From: Emydura subglobosa | Taxonomy: Eukaryota; Chordata; Testudines; Chelidae | Assembly: GCA_007922225.1 (NCBI GenBank) | Contig: ML679959.1 | Span: 23,472,118 to 23,536,117 of the forward strand | Length of the DNA: 64,000 nucleotides | Direction of reading: 5' to 3' | Shown here: positions 58,601 through 60,127 of the stretch, one piece after another | Layout of the letters: each line of letters starts with the position of its first letter | How positions within the stretch are numbered: the stretch's first letter is position 1 | The notes under the pieces: model-generated | Told to the model about the DNA's origin: nothing | Database searches by the model: none | What the model saw: only the letters and a program-made list of their open reading frames with translations | Program-made: the position numbers and the translations under genes

Positions 58601-59448
58601 TAATGGTTTACTTTATGCACCATGGCTTGTTTAGGTAATAAATATTTCATTTTTACATTTAAATTTCTCTGCTTTTATTGCTTTGATTAGATTGGCTTTC
58701 AAAGATACTCAAACAATCCAATCAATCATGTTACAAAACAGAGCTTATGGGAGAACACACTTTATTTTTTCTGGAATCAAAAGAGAGCGAAAAAGCTCTC
58801 TAGCTCTCTCTTGGAAATATAAATCCTATTCTGAAATCACCATCCCATAGTTTCCTGAAGATTAAGGGCAGGTCTACACTAAATTTACAATCGGGATATC
58901 ACTAAGGGATGCAGTTATACCAACCCAACCTGGTGGAGACAGCACTATGTCAATGAGAAGGCTTCTCCCATCAACATAGCTACCACCTCTCATGGAGGTG
59001 GATTAACTACACTGACGGGAAAAGCTTTTTCATCAGCGTAGTACCATTTTCAGTATGGATCACAAATGTCCAAACTAGAATTTACATGGATTGTAAATTC
59101 TTTAGGGCAGAGGATTTGTCTTTTTGTTCTGTTTGCACAGTGCCTATTACAATAGTCCTGAAGGGAATTCCTAAGCACTACAGTAATATCAGTGCAAATT
59201 TTCATGAGATTCGGTGGACTTTCTGCTGCTGTTGCTTTTTTATATCTATTTTTAAACGTGTCACTGTTTCCATTTTTGTATTTAAAAACTCAAACTAATT
59301 GAATGTATTTCCATTTACAGACGCTCTATGACAGTGTGTACCTGACTTTATACAACATTTGTTTCACTTCTCTGCCTGTTCTCATGTACAGTCTTTTTGA
59401 ACAGCATGTTCATCCTCATGTGTTACAGAGCAAGCCAACACTCTATCG
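5533..59448 (+). CDS. ATP11B: ATP11B, P4-ATPase phospholipid flippase (23 internal exons, partial gene)
   Basis: This gene-level entry joins 23 exons (listed separately) that translate without a stop across 2732 nt. The family is P4-ATPase: an integral membrane pump that, with a CDC50/TMEM30 partner, moves aminophospholipids to the cytosolic leaflet. ATP11B is reported on endosomal and trans-Golgi membranes. Visible in order are helices M1-M2 (exons 3-4), the actuator motif DGET (exon 6), M3 (exon 11), M4 with the P4-type PISL motif (exon 12), the phosphorylation motif DKTGTLT (exon 13), nucleotide-binding KGAES (exon 17), TGDK (exon 19), the hinge GDGAND (exon 21) and M5-M6 (exons 22-24). 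The protein follows my recollection of ATP11B more closely than ATP11A or ATP11C. The short N-terminal exon is upstream of the window and helices M7-M10 are downstream. All four recognisable DIRS insertions and the older remnant are intronic, so the coding frame is untouched. Confidence 0.95.
5650..6679 (+). other. ATP11B: ATP11B intron 2
   Basis: This 1.03-kb intron is in phase 0. The segment 6100-6650 is more GC-rich than its surroundings and contains short overlapping frames on both strands, but I recognise no repeat family or coding signal there. A short GT-rich run lies near 5741-5760. Confidence 0.7.
6680..6769 (+). CDS. ATP11B: ATP11B exon 3
   Basis: The exon lies between TTTACAG and CAG|GTAAGT and is 90 nt, phase 0. 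It encodes the conserved P4 segment [17 protein letters not shown], which leads into the start of transmembrane helix M1 ([10 protein letters not shown]). Confidence 0.95.
6881..6979 (+). repeat. CR1 LINE 3' end
   Basis: The phrases GTGAGGTTCTGTGGCCTGCA, GATCATGATGGTCCCTTCTG and ACCTTAAAGTCTATGAATC are the diagnostic 3' end of sauropsid CR1 elements. Only the tail is present, consistent with the usual 5' truncation of CR1 copies. Confidence 0.8.
7013..7308. repeat. hAT-like MITE with GGTCTACAC-type ends
   Basis: The element begins GGGCCAGGTCTACAC and ends AGTGTGTACATAGCC. The interior is rich in CG dinucleotides and inverted segments (GCGCTGCGCCGACAGG against CCTGTCAACGCAGCGC). A related copy lies at about 58866-59075. 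Confidence 0.7.
8040..10060 (+). mobile_element. CR1 LINE, degraded reverse transcriptase fragment (interrupted)
   Basis: The segment 8242-8616 still encodes a CR1-type reverse transcriptase core with [12 protein letters not shown], the fingers region [11 protein letters not shown], and the catalytic-region phrase [13 protein letters not shown]. Further RT sequence (INDLGK, then [11 protein letters not shown]) runs to about 8790. The element resumes at about 9370 with [13 protein letters not shown] and continues to about 10060. Frameshifts and stops make it inactive. The interruption is an opposite-strand CR1 tail. Confidence 0.85.
8797..9360 (-). mobile_element. CR1 LINE 3' fragment nested in the + strand CR1
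   Basis: Read on the minus strand this segment ends with GTGAGGTTCTGTGGCCTGCA and then the CATGACAGTCCCTTCTAACC tail, matching the CR1 3' end at 6881-6979. It sits between two parts of the + strand CR1, so it inserted later. Confidence 0.75.
11161..11241 (+). CDS. ATP11B: ATP11B exon 4
   Basis: The exon lies between CTGTAG and CAG|GTATGA and is 81 nt, phase 0. It completes the M1-M2 region. LMIDTPTSP is the luminal loop typical of class VI flippases, followed by the hydrophobic M2 stretch [14 protein letters not shown]. Confidence 0.95.
12810..14480 (+). pseudogene. DIRS copy B gag-like ORF1 remnant
   Basis: The likely start is the ATG at 12819 ([10 protein letters not shown]), preceded by two in-frame ATGs. 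The Cys/His cluster is C-x2-C, then [13 protein letters not shown] and C-x2-C, as in the intact copy. Frames at 13250-13867, 13924-14220 and 14174-14458 continue the protein with several frameshifts. They include an acidic patch ([10 protein letters not shown]) and [18 protein letters not shown], the counterpart of [18 protein letters not shown] in copy A. The frame is lost near 14480, where the sequence jumps to RNase H/methyltransferase-like coding. Confidence 0.8.
14483..14960 (+). pseudogene. DIRS copy B: end of RNase H and Dam-like segment
   Basis: The sequence encodes [15 protein letters not shown] and then [20 protein letters not shown]. These match the RNase H C-terminus (EADRLSRSF) and the following [18 protein letters not shown] of the intact copy. 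The segment joins directly to the gag remnant, so about 1.9 kb is absent relative to copy A. Confidence 0.75.
15066..16013 (+). pseudogene. DIRS copy B tyrosine recombinase remnant
   Basis: Frame 15066-15473 encodes the core-binding half ([20 protein letters not shown]) and [12 protein letters not shown], which includes the first catalytic Arg. Frame 15621-16013 encodes the C-terminal half, with the HxxR box disturbed to [12 protein letters not shown] and the Trp-to-Tyr segment degraded. A frameshift lies between the two at about 15470-15620. It is inactive. Confidence 0.8.
16003..16362. repeat. DIRS copy B internal complementary region and right terminal repeat
   Basis: Starting CACCTAAAGTGGAGCACCC, the region runs through a (AAG)n stretch into TGTGCAGTAACTGAGGTTC and ATGGGTGCTCCAC. 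The sequence CACCTAAAGTGGAGCACCCC recurs at about 16307, followed by the inverse of the middle part. This is the same arrangement as in copy A with unrelated bases, which supports the DIRS interpretation of both. Confidence 0.75.
16640..16975. repeat. AT-rich interspersed repeat candidate
   Basis: This AT-rich stretch ends with three near-copies of a TTTAAATCA-type motif (ATTTAAATCAAGG, GATTTAAATCTC, ATTTAAATCAATCC). That ending is familiar from a repeat common in reptile introns. The family name and exact ends are not certain. Confidence 0.35.
18775..18885 (+). repeat. SINE-like tail (CORE/MIR-type)
   Basis: Contains GGACTGTCTTTCTGTTCTGT, CACAGTAAGGTCCTGGTGC and CTCCTAGGCACTACAATAAT. These are successive phrases of a repeat tail very common in reptile introns. 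A second copy lies at 59090-59185. Confidence 0.6.
19590..19735 (-). repeat. MIR-like SINE fragment, antisense
   Basis: The + strand reads AATGTGAAACTAGTG and then GACATGCTCAAGGTCACACA. This is the reverse complement of the MIR phrase TGTGACCTTGGGCAAGTC and the following segment. Confidence 0.6.
19821..19928 (+). CDS. ATP11B: ATP11B exon 5
   Basis: The exon lies between TGCAG and AGG|GTATGT and is 108 nt, phase 0. It encodes the start of the actuator domain, [16 protein letters not shown] followed by [16 protein letters not shown]. The preceding intron is long (about 8.6 kb) and holds DIRS copy B. Confidence 0.95.
20137..20265 (+). CDS. ATP11B: ATP11B exon 6 (actuator motif)
   Basis: The exon lies between CTCAG and AAG|GTTGGT and is 129 nt, phase 0. 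It encodes [20 protein letters not shown] and ends in [13 protein letters not shown] is the P4 form of the TGES actuator motif that drives dephosphorylation of the aspartyl-phosphate intermediate. Confidence 0.95.
20266..21176 (+). other. ATP11B: ATP11B intron 6
   Basis: A 911-bp phase-0 intron. An A-rich run lies at about 20424-20437. I see no gene, RNA or named repeat. Confidence 0.7.
21177..21280 (+). CDS. ATP11B: ATP11B exon 7
   Basis: The exon lies between TTTCAG and ACAG|GTGTCA and is 104 nt, entering in phase 0 and leaving two bases of an Arg codon. It encodes actuator-domain sequence [12 protein letters not shown] through [11 protein letters not shown]. Confidence 0.95.
21281..22764 (+). 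other. ATP11B: ATP11B intron 7
   Basis: A 1.48-kb intron, AT-rich. The only structure seen is a short local duplication of ATATGGACA and ATAGCTTAT units at about 22008-22056. Nothing else was recognised. Confidence 0.7.
22765..22812 (+). CDS. ATP11B: ATP11B exon 8
   Basis: This 48-nt micro-exon lies between AATAG and CG|GTAAGT. It completes the Arg codon from exon 7 and encodes [15 protein letters not shown]. Its first base and last two bases keep frame with both neighbours. Confidence 0.92.
22813..25511 (+). other. ATP11B: ATP11B intron 8
   Basis: A 2.7-kb intron containing a small MITE-like inverted segment (about 23505-23640, between ATTTTCAACAGAG and CTTGAAAATTTGATCC) and the large foldback at 23715-24363. 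In 24364-25511 nothing is recognised apart from A and T runs. Confidence 0.7.
23715..24363. repeat. Large imperfect foldback (inverted repeat) element
   Basis: A left arm of about 280 bp (23751-24029) is the imperfect reverse complement of a right arm of about 290 bp (24072-24363). The outer ends pair as CTGTTTTTGTTGTTCAGGCA with TGCCTGAACAACAAAAACAG. Mid-arm blocks such as CTTTAAAATTGACATAATAT and TTTTTATATCTTCAGATAGA pair perfectly. The 40-base loop region (24026-24059) is itself the inverse of a segment lying just outside the left arm (23715-23749; about 31 of 34 bases). I see no transposase frame. It could be a MITE, or a palindrome rearranged after insertion. Confidence 0.8.
25512..25576 (+). 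CDS. ATP11B: ATP11B exon 9
   Basis: The 65-nt exon lies between TTTTTAG and TTTG|GTTTGT and encodes [20 protein letters not shown], the conserved strand before M3. The donor GTTTGT is weaker than the others, but the position and frame are fixed by protein similarity on both sides. Confidence 0.93.
25577..26109 (+). other. ATP11B: ATP11B intron 9
   Basis: A 533-bp intron. It has a C-rich run near 25647-25662 but no recognised element. Confidence 0.7.
26110..26191 (+). CDS. ATP11B: ATP11B exon 10
   Basis: The 82-nt exon lies between TTCAG and AA|GTATGT. It encodes [18 protein letters not shown] and ends inside a Lys codon. It is the last exon before the 8.1-kb intron that carries the intact DIRS element. 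Confidence 0.95.
27531..27717. repeat. DIRS copy A left inverted terminal repeat
   Basis: Begins TTCTCTCTTCGAGTGATTGC. From 27558 to about 27704 it is identical to the reverse complement of 33790-33934, with two differences just beyond. The first 42 bp, including the terminal TT, are copied in reverse complement at 33645-33686. Confidence 0.9.
27669..27676 (+). promoter_or_regulatory. TATA-like box in the left terminal repeat
   Basis: GTATATAG lies in a GC-rich context (CGCGGTATATAGGGC), about 190 bp upstream of the ORF1 start, which is a plausible promoter position. Copy C keeps it as GTATATGA. Function is inferred from position and motif only. Confidence 0.45.
27865..30642 (+). CDS. DIRS ORF1, gag-like protein (925 aa)
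   Basis: The start ATG at 27865 is the one conserved in the other DIRS copies (MPGSTGFK). Domains in order: a Cys/His cluster at residues 10-42 (C10-x2-C13, C26-x2-C29, H34, C39-x2-C42), probably zinc-binding; a Ser/Pro-rich stretch; nine to ten tandem 10-residue Pro-rich repeats of the type [10 protein letters not shown] (about residues 309-402); an Arg/Ser-rich region (about 429-500) resembling SR-protein tails; and a conserved C-terminal domain (about 599-860, from [13 protein letters not shown] to [10 protein letters not shown]). The last domain occupies the position of the DIRS gag-like domain. That domain is reported to have been co-opted in mammals as the unique part of TMPO/LAP2-alpha. 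Nucleic-acid binding and particle formation are inferences. No stop or frameshift is present. Confidence 0.9.
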   Translation: MPGSTGFKSCTLCFKQFPVSDPHDRCLRCLGEQHRKDKCRICKSFKPRTQKERDARLKTLLMESALRPASEPSRSPAPSVSSVQSAPPAPLKISVPAKKKSKRPEIPLTDSSLPPPKETPQPRAVEAPPAPVSPRREPPPTRMSGGAPLQGPSTPEAFDAARALMALPTPPSPPRPRDQGLASRGKPALGGPGGWRKHRSRSSPRRSKRVESRSPQSSDSRSSSASAPRHRGRSRGPKNRHSSSSAGSGTDHSSGSGTPVREAPRHRAYSQAGNGTRQAPKAMPTSGSAAPEAAVPLMAPAPTLAEQTMPAPLSAAQTIPAPLPSAPPIPAPLPSAPPIPAPLPSAPTMPAPLHSAPPIPAPLPSAPLMQAPLPAAPPMPAPLPSILQIPAPLPSAPLIPTSCPPAPMIPAFHTLAPGMVPAGAALTGKPRSRSPSRVSGRRHRRSRSRGGKRHYKRSSHRRRRSSSSSWSSSRRRHRRRHISASSSSQSRSPPKARKRHSAGSGHRDMQGEALHYPMPGWAQGPWQGPYWGPWGPRPVHGGESLHSGAVQPPPSQPAPHVPSEAESDPEEGPSTGPTPVSSSSSPEEGTSRDHKAPLFDFRAHQDLLKRVANNLGLVLKEMSEEEDPLFGPSGSSGPSRVALPIHESLMKIVRSVWQTPSSAPPTSKGTERKYYVPKEHFEFLYTHPAPGTLVVDAANQRDRQGGQGSTPKDKEGKKLDLFGRRVYSTAALQLRVANHQALLGKYNQNLWASLHRLVAALPPDQATDLATVAQEGEVVARAALQSASDAADTAGRAMASAVVMRRCSWLQASGLSNEVQQTIQDLPFEGSGLFSERTDDKLHALKDSRATLRLLGLYTPQSTGRQFRGQQQRRPPPPPRPPPRPSQPRRGRERFRGPNRRDRRGSSVRAQQGGKSGPGNGNKRF
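28789..29070 (+). repeat. 30-bp coding minisatellite in ORF1
   Basis: Nine to ten tandem 30-bp units encode [14 protein letters not shown] decapeptides. The core CCGGCACCG recurs at 30-bp spacing with point variants between units. Unit number is likely variable between copies of the element. The antisense strand is also open across it. Confidence 0.9.
30623..32572 (+). CDS. DIRS ORF2, reverse transcriptase / RNase H / Dam-like segment
   Basis: The first in-frame ATG is at 30623. The frame is already open from about 30401, overlapping the end of ORF1 in the +1 frame, so the protein may be made by frameshifting or reinitiation. Residue numbers here count from 30602. The RT core includes [36 protein letters not shown] and the catalytic YLDDW (Y230, D232, D233). 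RNase H follows with D397 in ITDAS, E430 in VRELRAV, D455 in LTDNTAAM and D506 in [11 protein letters not shown]. After it, [18 protein letters not shown] to [11 protein letters not shown] lies where DIRS elements carry a Dam-like methyltransferase domain. I do not see a clear DPPY motif, so that assignment is tentative. Intact throughout. Confidence 0.93.
   Translation: MVINAFDSDFEAGTLPSIGEGDRPFDNRLRPYYPAWEAITTDRWVLGVILNGYALQLTASPPNTPPALSPRGVPGHEERLVQEAHSLLRLGAVEVVPPGEKGKGFYSRYFLIPKAKGGLRPILDLRRLNKFIRRIKFRMLSLASIIPALDPGDWYAALDLKDAYFHISIFSGHRKFLRFCIKGDHYQFTALPFGLSSAPRVFTKCMAAVAAHLRRKGVQIFPYLDDWLIKGRSRTHVQNSLELTCATCTRLGLLINEQKSTLTPVQRIEFIGATLDARCARAFLPQPRFQAMGSIIADLYRSPTTTARHCLQLLGHMAASTYVVKLARLKLRPLQAWLASVYTPSRHVLTKVVTVPPQVLSSLEWWRSPREVLKGVPFTDLTPSVVLITDASDLGWGAHISKDLGTQGLWSPAERALHINVRELRAVRLACRTFLQFLKGKVVQVLTDNTAAMFYMNRQGGARSLTLCQEAVRLWDFAVRHDFHLVASHLPGSRNDEADRLSRSFLPRHEWSLHQDVVTLIFQQWGTPQLDLFASSANRKCPRFCSLRGREQGSLSDAFLIQWVGGLMYAFPPIPLLPQVLLKIKREKADVILIAPAWPRQYWYSTLIDLSIAPPIPLPKRCDLLSQDQGRLLHPDLDPLHLTAWRLSG
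31714..33609 (+). CDS. DIRS ORF3, tyrosine recombinase
   Basis: The frame is open from 31714 (a GTG codon), but the recombinase fold begins only near 32570, after ORF2 ends. The first part may be just the overlapping open frame, so the true start is unknown. Numbering from 31714, the core-binding domain spans about residues 290-390 ([32 protein letters not shown]). The catalytic domain shows R442 in [10 protein letters not shown]572 and R575 in [11 protein letters not shown]598 in [10 protein letters not shown], and the nucleophile Y608 in TTHYAIV. That is the expected R..HxxR..W..Y set. This enzyme would integrate the circular DNA copy by site-specific recombination in the nucleus, replacing the DDE integrase of LTR elements. 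No stop or frameshift. Confidence 0.93.
   Translation: MVEVSEGGAQGSPVHGPDPVSGPYHGRVGFGMGSPHQQRPRYSGIVVSSGESSTYQCPRAKSGPAGLQDLPPVPQGQSSASPHRQHRSHVLHEQAGRGTFLDLMPRGCTPMGLCSEARLSSSRLSPPGEQERRGGSPQQIVLTPARMVTASRRSDFNLPAVGYSPTGPVRFIREQEMPEVLLSPGARAGFLIRRLSDSMGRGSDVRISPHSASPSSPAQNQERESGRHPHCPSVAKAVLVQYSDRPLDCSSDPTSQEVRPALPGPRALVAPGPGPPPPDSLEALWLTEGERACSLQVQHILLGSRKPSTQITYKAKWRRFTGWARDKGFFPGSSPIQMILEYLFHLKTQGLALASLKVHLAAISAFHQPWEGRSLFSHPMSVRFLKGIERVFPQVRDPTPPWDLNLVLSMLTGPPFEPMATCSLLVLSWKVSFLVAITSARRVSELRALTSEPPYTVFFKDKVRLRPHPAFLPKVVSQFHCNQEIFLPVFFPKPHESANERRWHSLDVRRALAHYLERTRPFRKSTQLFVAVADRMKGSPVSTQRISSWIVACIKTCYDRAGMPLPGPVMAHSTRAQASSAAFLESVPLQDICRAATWSSVHTFTTHYAIVEQARDDAAVGRAVLNRAARQ
33645..33746. 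repeat. DIRS copy A internal complementary region
   Basis: The first 40 bp (33645-33684, CACCTAATTGGAATGCATAT onward) are the perfect reverse complement of the left end 27533-27572. The following 62 bp (33685-33746) are the reverse complement of the right end 33929-33990 with one mismatch. The two meet at an AAAA/TTTT stretch. This is the DIRS-1-type arrangement thought to template joining of the ends into a circle during replication. Confidence 0.9.
33777..33990. repeat. DIRS copy A right inverted terminal repeat
   Basis: 33777-33936 is the reverse complement of the left repeat and includes the mirrored TATA-like box (CTATATAC, 33818-33825, acting on the minus strand). The outer 54 bp are unique to the right end. 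They finish GGTAAGTAACCCTGTTTT, directly followed by host ACAGGAGAC. Confidence 0.9.
34290..34440 (+). CDS. ATP11B: ATP11B exon 11 (helix M3)
   Basis: The 151-nt exon lies between TTCTAG and AAG|GTAATA. It encodes the M3 helix ([20 protein letters not shown]) and the class VI luminal segment with [15 protein letters not shown]. It starts 300 bp after the right end of the intact DIRS element. Confidence 0.95.
34441..37164 (+). other. ATP11B: ATP11B intron 11
   Basis: A 2.7-kb intron. A MITE-like inverted pair (GAAATTTTCAGAGAT against TTTGGAAATCTCCCC) lies at about 35238-35342. I see no gene or RNA, and the short hydrophobic frames near 34.7 and 36.0 kb are uninformative. Confidence 0.65.
37165..37362 (+). 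CDS. ATP11B: ATP11B exon 12 (helix M4, PISL)
   Basis: The 198-nt exon lies between TCATAG and CAG|GTAAAA, phase 0. It encodes M4 with [18 protein letters not shown] replaces the PEGL of ion-pumping P-type ATPases and marks the lipid-transporting P4 group. The exon ends with [11 protein letters not shown], just before the phosphorylation site. Confidence 0.96.
37363..38069 (+). other. ATP11B: ATP11B introns 12 and 13
   Basis: Introns 12 (37363-37639) and 13 (37799-38069) flank exon 13. No feature is recognised. I looked in intron 13 for an extra linker exon and found none with usable splice sites and homology. Confidence 0.7.
37640..37798 (+). CDS. ATP11B: ATP11B exon 13 (catalytic DKTGTLT)
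   Basis: The 159-nt exon lies between CTCTAG and CTT|GTAAGA, phase 0. It encodes [17 protein letters not shown], which contains the catalytic Asp that is phosphorylated by ATP. The 3' part, [17 protein letters not shown], is the start of the nucleotide-domain linker. It looks shorter than the linker I recall for human ATP11B. Confidence 0.96.
38070..38245 (+). CDS. ATP11B: ATP11B exon 14
   Basis: The 176-nt exon lies between TTATAG and GCAG|GTGAGT and enters in phase 0. It encodes [20 protein letters not shown] and the N-domain motif [17 protein letters not shown]. Confidence 0.95.
38431..38553. repeat. Short foldback with about 43-bp arms
   Basis: 38453-38473 (CTACTTTCTATCAATTGATC and one more base) pairs with 38511-38531 with one mismatch. 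The pairing continues outward more loosely (CATGTCCCTGAACTGC against ACAGTCCAGGGCCGTG, ending ATTGAC against GTCAAT). The loop is 37 bp. The minus strand is open across it for 116 codons, but the frame matches nothing I know. Confidence 0.7.
38900..39607 (-). mobile_element. Probable solo LTR of an endogenous retrovirus-like element
   Basis: The 708-bp segment begins TGTCACAG and ends CTTCACA, so it has TG...CA ends with short inverted similarity. It is flanked on both sides by the pentamer GGTAG (38895-38899 and 39608-39612), a typical 5-bp integrase target duplication. Read on the minus strand it has a TATA-like CATATATAG followed downstream by AATAAA-type signals, which suggests the minus orientation. 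No internal retroviral coding sequence is present. The family is not identified. Confidence 0.6.
40333..40401 (+). CDS. ATP11B: ATP11B exon 15
   Basis: The 69-nt exon lies between ATTTAG and AAAG|GTATTT. It encodes [20 protein letters not shown] in the nucleotide-binding domain. A T-rich tract of about 20 bases precedes the acceptor. Confidence 0.93.
40402..41489 (+). other. ATP11B: ATP11B intron 15
   Basis: A 1.09-kb intron with a TA/TG-rich low-complexity stretch at about 40652-40730. Nothing else is recognised. Confidence 0.7.
41490..41563 (+). CDS. ATP11B: ATP11B exon 16
   Basis: The 74-nt exon lies between CCCCAG and TCAG|GTAAGT. It encodes [20 protein letters not shown], the conserved N-domain strand of P4-ATPases. 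Confidence 0.95.
41648..41751 (+). CDS. ATP11B: ATP11B exon 17 (KGAES)
   Basis: The 104-nt exon lies between TCTTAG and TTG|GTAAGT, only 84 bp after exon 16. It encodes [16 protein letters not shown]. The KGAES motif contributes to adenine binding in the N-domain. Confidence 0.95.
41752..43189 (+). other. ATP11B: ATP11B intron 17
   Basis: A 1.44-kb intron. No gene, RNA or named repeat is seen. Confidence 0.65.
43190..43371 (+). CDS. ATP11B: ATP11B exon 18
   Basis: The 182-nt exon lies between ATCGCAG and ACAA|GTATGT and enters in phase 0. It encodes [20 protein letters not shown] through [10 protein letters not shown], the end of the N-domain and the return to the P-domain. Confidence 0.95.
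43372..44411 (+). other. ATP11B: ATP11B intron 18
   Basis: A 1.04-kb intron containing the CA/TC microsatellite. The rest is AT-rich without a recognised element. Confidence 0.7.
43531..43610. repeat. Compound microsatellite (CA)n(TC)n
   Basis: About 17 CA units (43531-43564) are followed directly by about 23 TC units (43565-43610). The repeat produces the artefactual Thr-His and Ser-Leu reading frame seen here. Confidence 0.97.
44412..44615 (+). CDS. ATP11B: ATP11B exon 19 (TGDK)
   Basis: The 204-nt exon lies between TTTCAG and AGAG|GTAAAA. It encodes [20 protein letters not shown] followed by [22 protein letters not shown] is a P-domain motif involved in coordinating ATP and Mg. Confidence 0.96.
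44920..45073 (+). CDS. ATP11B: ATP11B exon 20
   Basis: The 154-nt exon lies between GGTTAG and AAG|GTAAGT and leaves in phase 0. It encodes [20 protein letters not shown] and [16 protein letters not shown]. The next intron is 8.2 kb and contains DIRS copy C. Confidence 0.96.
46738..47345. other. Unidentified segment directly left of DIRS copy C
   Basis: It starts with a CpG-containing stretch (TGTCCCGGGGGTGGATTGGG; CACGCCGGGAGTGAGCAACG) unlike the intron around it and ends at the DIRS left end. It could be a fragment of an LTR or other mobile element. I find no target duplication, coding match or clear second boundary. Confidence 0.25.
47704..50054 (+). pseudogene. DIRS copy C gag-like ORF1 remnant
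   Basis: The ATG at 47704 ([10 protein letters not shown]) begins an intact Cys/His cluster (C-x2-C, CLKC, H, C-x2-C). The frame shifts near 48030, and several further shifts follow through the Pro/Ser-rich part. The C-terminal domain is readable at 49383-49841 ([40 protein letters not shown]). It is broken by a TGA at 49839 where copy A has TGG (Trp), and resumes as [20 protein letters not shown] to YTPQ. Confidence 0.85.
50230..51245 (+). pseudogene. DIRS copy C reverse transcriptase remnant
   Basis: It encodes the RT palm with [29 protein letters not shown] and an intact YLDDW (50805-50819). In-frame stops lie at about 50537 (TGA for a CGA Arg codon in copy A), 50995 (TAG) and 51073 (TAA). 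The first is a CpG transition. The copy is inactive although its catalytic residues remain. Confidence 0.87.
52767..53046. repeat. hAT-like MITE
   Basis: It begins GGGTTATGTCCAC and ends GTGTAGTCATACCC, an imperfect inverted pair. The interior phrase ACAGCTAAATATAGCAGTGA matches the 1722-2016 family. Confidence 0.65.
53254..53356 (+). CDS. ATP11B: ATP11B exon 21 (GDGAND hinge)
   Basis: The 103-nt exon lies between TTTTTCAG and ATAG|GTAACT. It encodes [20 protein letters not shown], then [23 protein letters not shown] is the conserved P-domain hinge of all P-type ATPases. Confidence 0.96.
53357..55811 (+). other. ATP11B: ATP11B intron 21
   Basis: A 2.45-kb intron. A MITE-like inverted segment is suspected at about 54237-54345. 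54400-54680 has the texture of an old antisense LINE 3' end, but I cannot support a call. There is no gene or RNA. Confidence 0.6.
55812..55957 (+). CDS. ATP11B: ATP11B exon 22 (helix M5)
   Basis: The 146-nt exon lies between ATTACAG and AAG|GTAAGT and leaves in phase 0. It encodes [20 protein letters not shown] and [20 protein letters not shown], the P4-specific entry to M5. Confidence 0.96.
55958..57373 (+). other. ATP11B: ATP11B intron 22
   Basis: A 1.4-kb intron with a C run at about 56360-56373, a short MITE-like GTCTACACACAG piece near 56521, and a minus-strand CR1 tail (56574-57085). Confidence 0.7.
56574..57085 (-). mobile_element. CR1 LINE 3' end, antisense
   Basis: The + strand begins with ATCATAGAATCATAGAAATA, the reverse complement of the CR1 terminal repeat. 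It continues with CATCAAGTCCAACCC, CAACCTCCCTTGGAAACCTA and CAGATTAAACCCATCACTAC, all typical CR1 3'-region phrases read in antisense. Confidence 0.85.
57374..57433 (+). CDS. ATP11B: ATP11B exon 23
   Basis: The 60-nt exon lies between TTTTTCAG and CAA|GTAAGT, phase 0 at both ends. It encodes [20 protein letters not shown], the end of M5 and the loop leading to M6. Confidence 0.95.
58866..59075. repeat. hAT-like MITE (GGTCTACAC family)
   Basis: It starts GGGCAGGTCTACACT and includes CAATGAGAAGGCTTCTCCC, CTACCACCTCTCATGGAGG and TGGATTAACTACACTGACGG, the interior phrases of this family. The right end is eroded. Confidence 0.65.
59090..59185 (+). repeat. SINE-like tail (CORE/MIR-type)
   Basis: Contains TAGGGCAGAGGATTTGTC, TTTTTGTTCTGTTTGCACAG, TGCCTATTACAATAG and CCTAAGCACTACAGTAATA, the same phrase order as at 18775-18885. 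Confidence 0.6.
59321..59448 (+). CDS. ATP11B: ATP11B exon 24 (helix M6)
   Basis: The 128-nt exon lies between TTTACAG and ATCG|GTATGC and leaves two bases of an Arg codon. It encodes [20 protein letters not shown] (M6) followed by the loop [17 protein letters not shown]. It is the last ATP11B exon in the window. The next expected exon was not found before base 64000. Confidence 0.95.
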
Positions 59449-60127
59449 GTATGCATACCCTTTGTAATTAAATGTGGATGTACTAGAATGTCAGCAGTAA
59501 AACTTGCTAATAAAGTAAAATAAAGTGGTGTCTTCTATAGTTATATCTTTGTGCTGAAATTACTGCATTTGCTTAGATTCCCCAGTATTTATATAACGTA
59601 TTAACAACCTTCAGAAGAAAAACTTGTAAAAATGAGGTTTCCGATCTTAAAGTTTAGTTTTCAAGAATATTTTTGTGATTCGAGAGCCAGATCTGTTACA
59701 TCAACCCCATGTTAAGATTTGAAAAAATGAGTTCTTCTTTGAGTGATGGTCTCTATTGTATTCCACTGAGGATTTATAAATGGACACCATGCACCCAGAG
59801 CTGGAGAATTTGAAAGTAGTAGTGTCCATTGGTCTGCGCATGCACCTTTGCTTCGCCTCATGGTTTCATTTCATGTGATAAAGGGCGGAGCGGACCAGCC
59901 ATGTTTCCAGTTTCTTCATTGCTGCATGGTCCAAGTCAGAGCAAGTAGTGTTCTCATGCATGATACACCTTAAAAAGTGAAGAGTTGTATATAGTTAGTT
60001 TTTCTTGTGGTATTTGCTGTTTTTAATGTTTTAATATAGTTTAGCTTTTTAGTAGTATTTGAAGTAGAACTGAGACTTTGGGGGAAATCTGTTTACTGCT
60101 CCCACCCCACCCCCCACTCCTGTACCC

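Larger units (their letters stand above)
57434..59320 (+). other. ATP11B: ATP11B intron 23
   Basis: A 1.9-kb intron. It holds a MITE at about 58866-59075 and a SINE-like tail at 59090-59185. 57434-58865 shows nothing recognised. Confidence 0.65.
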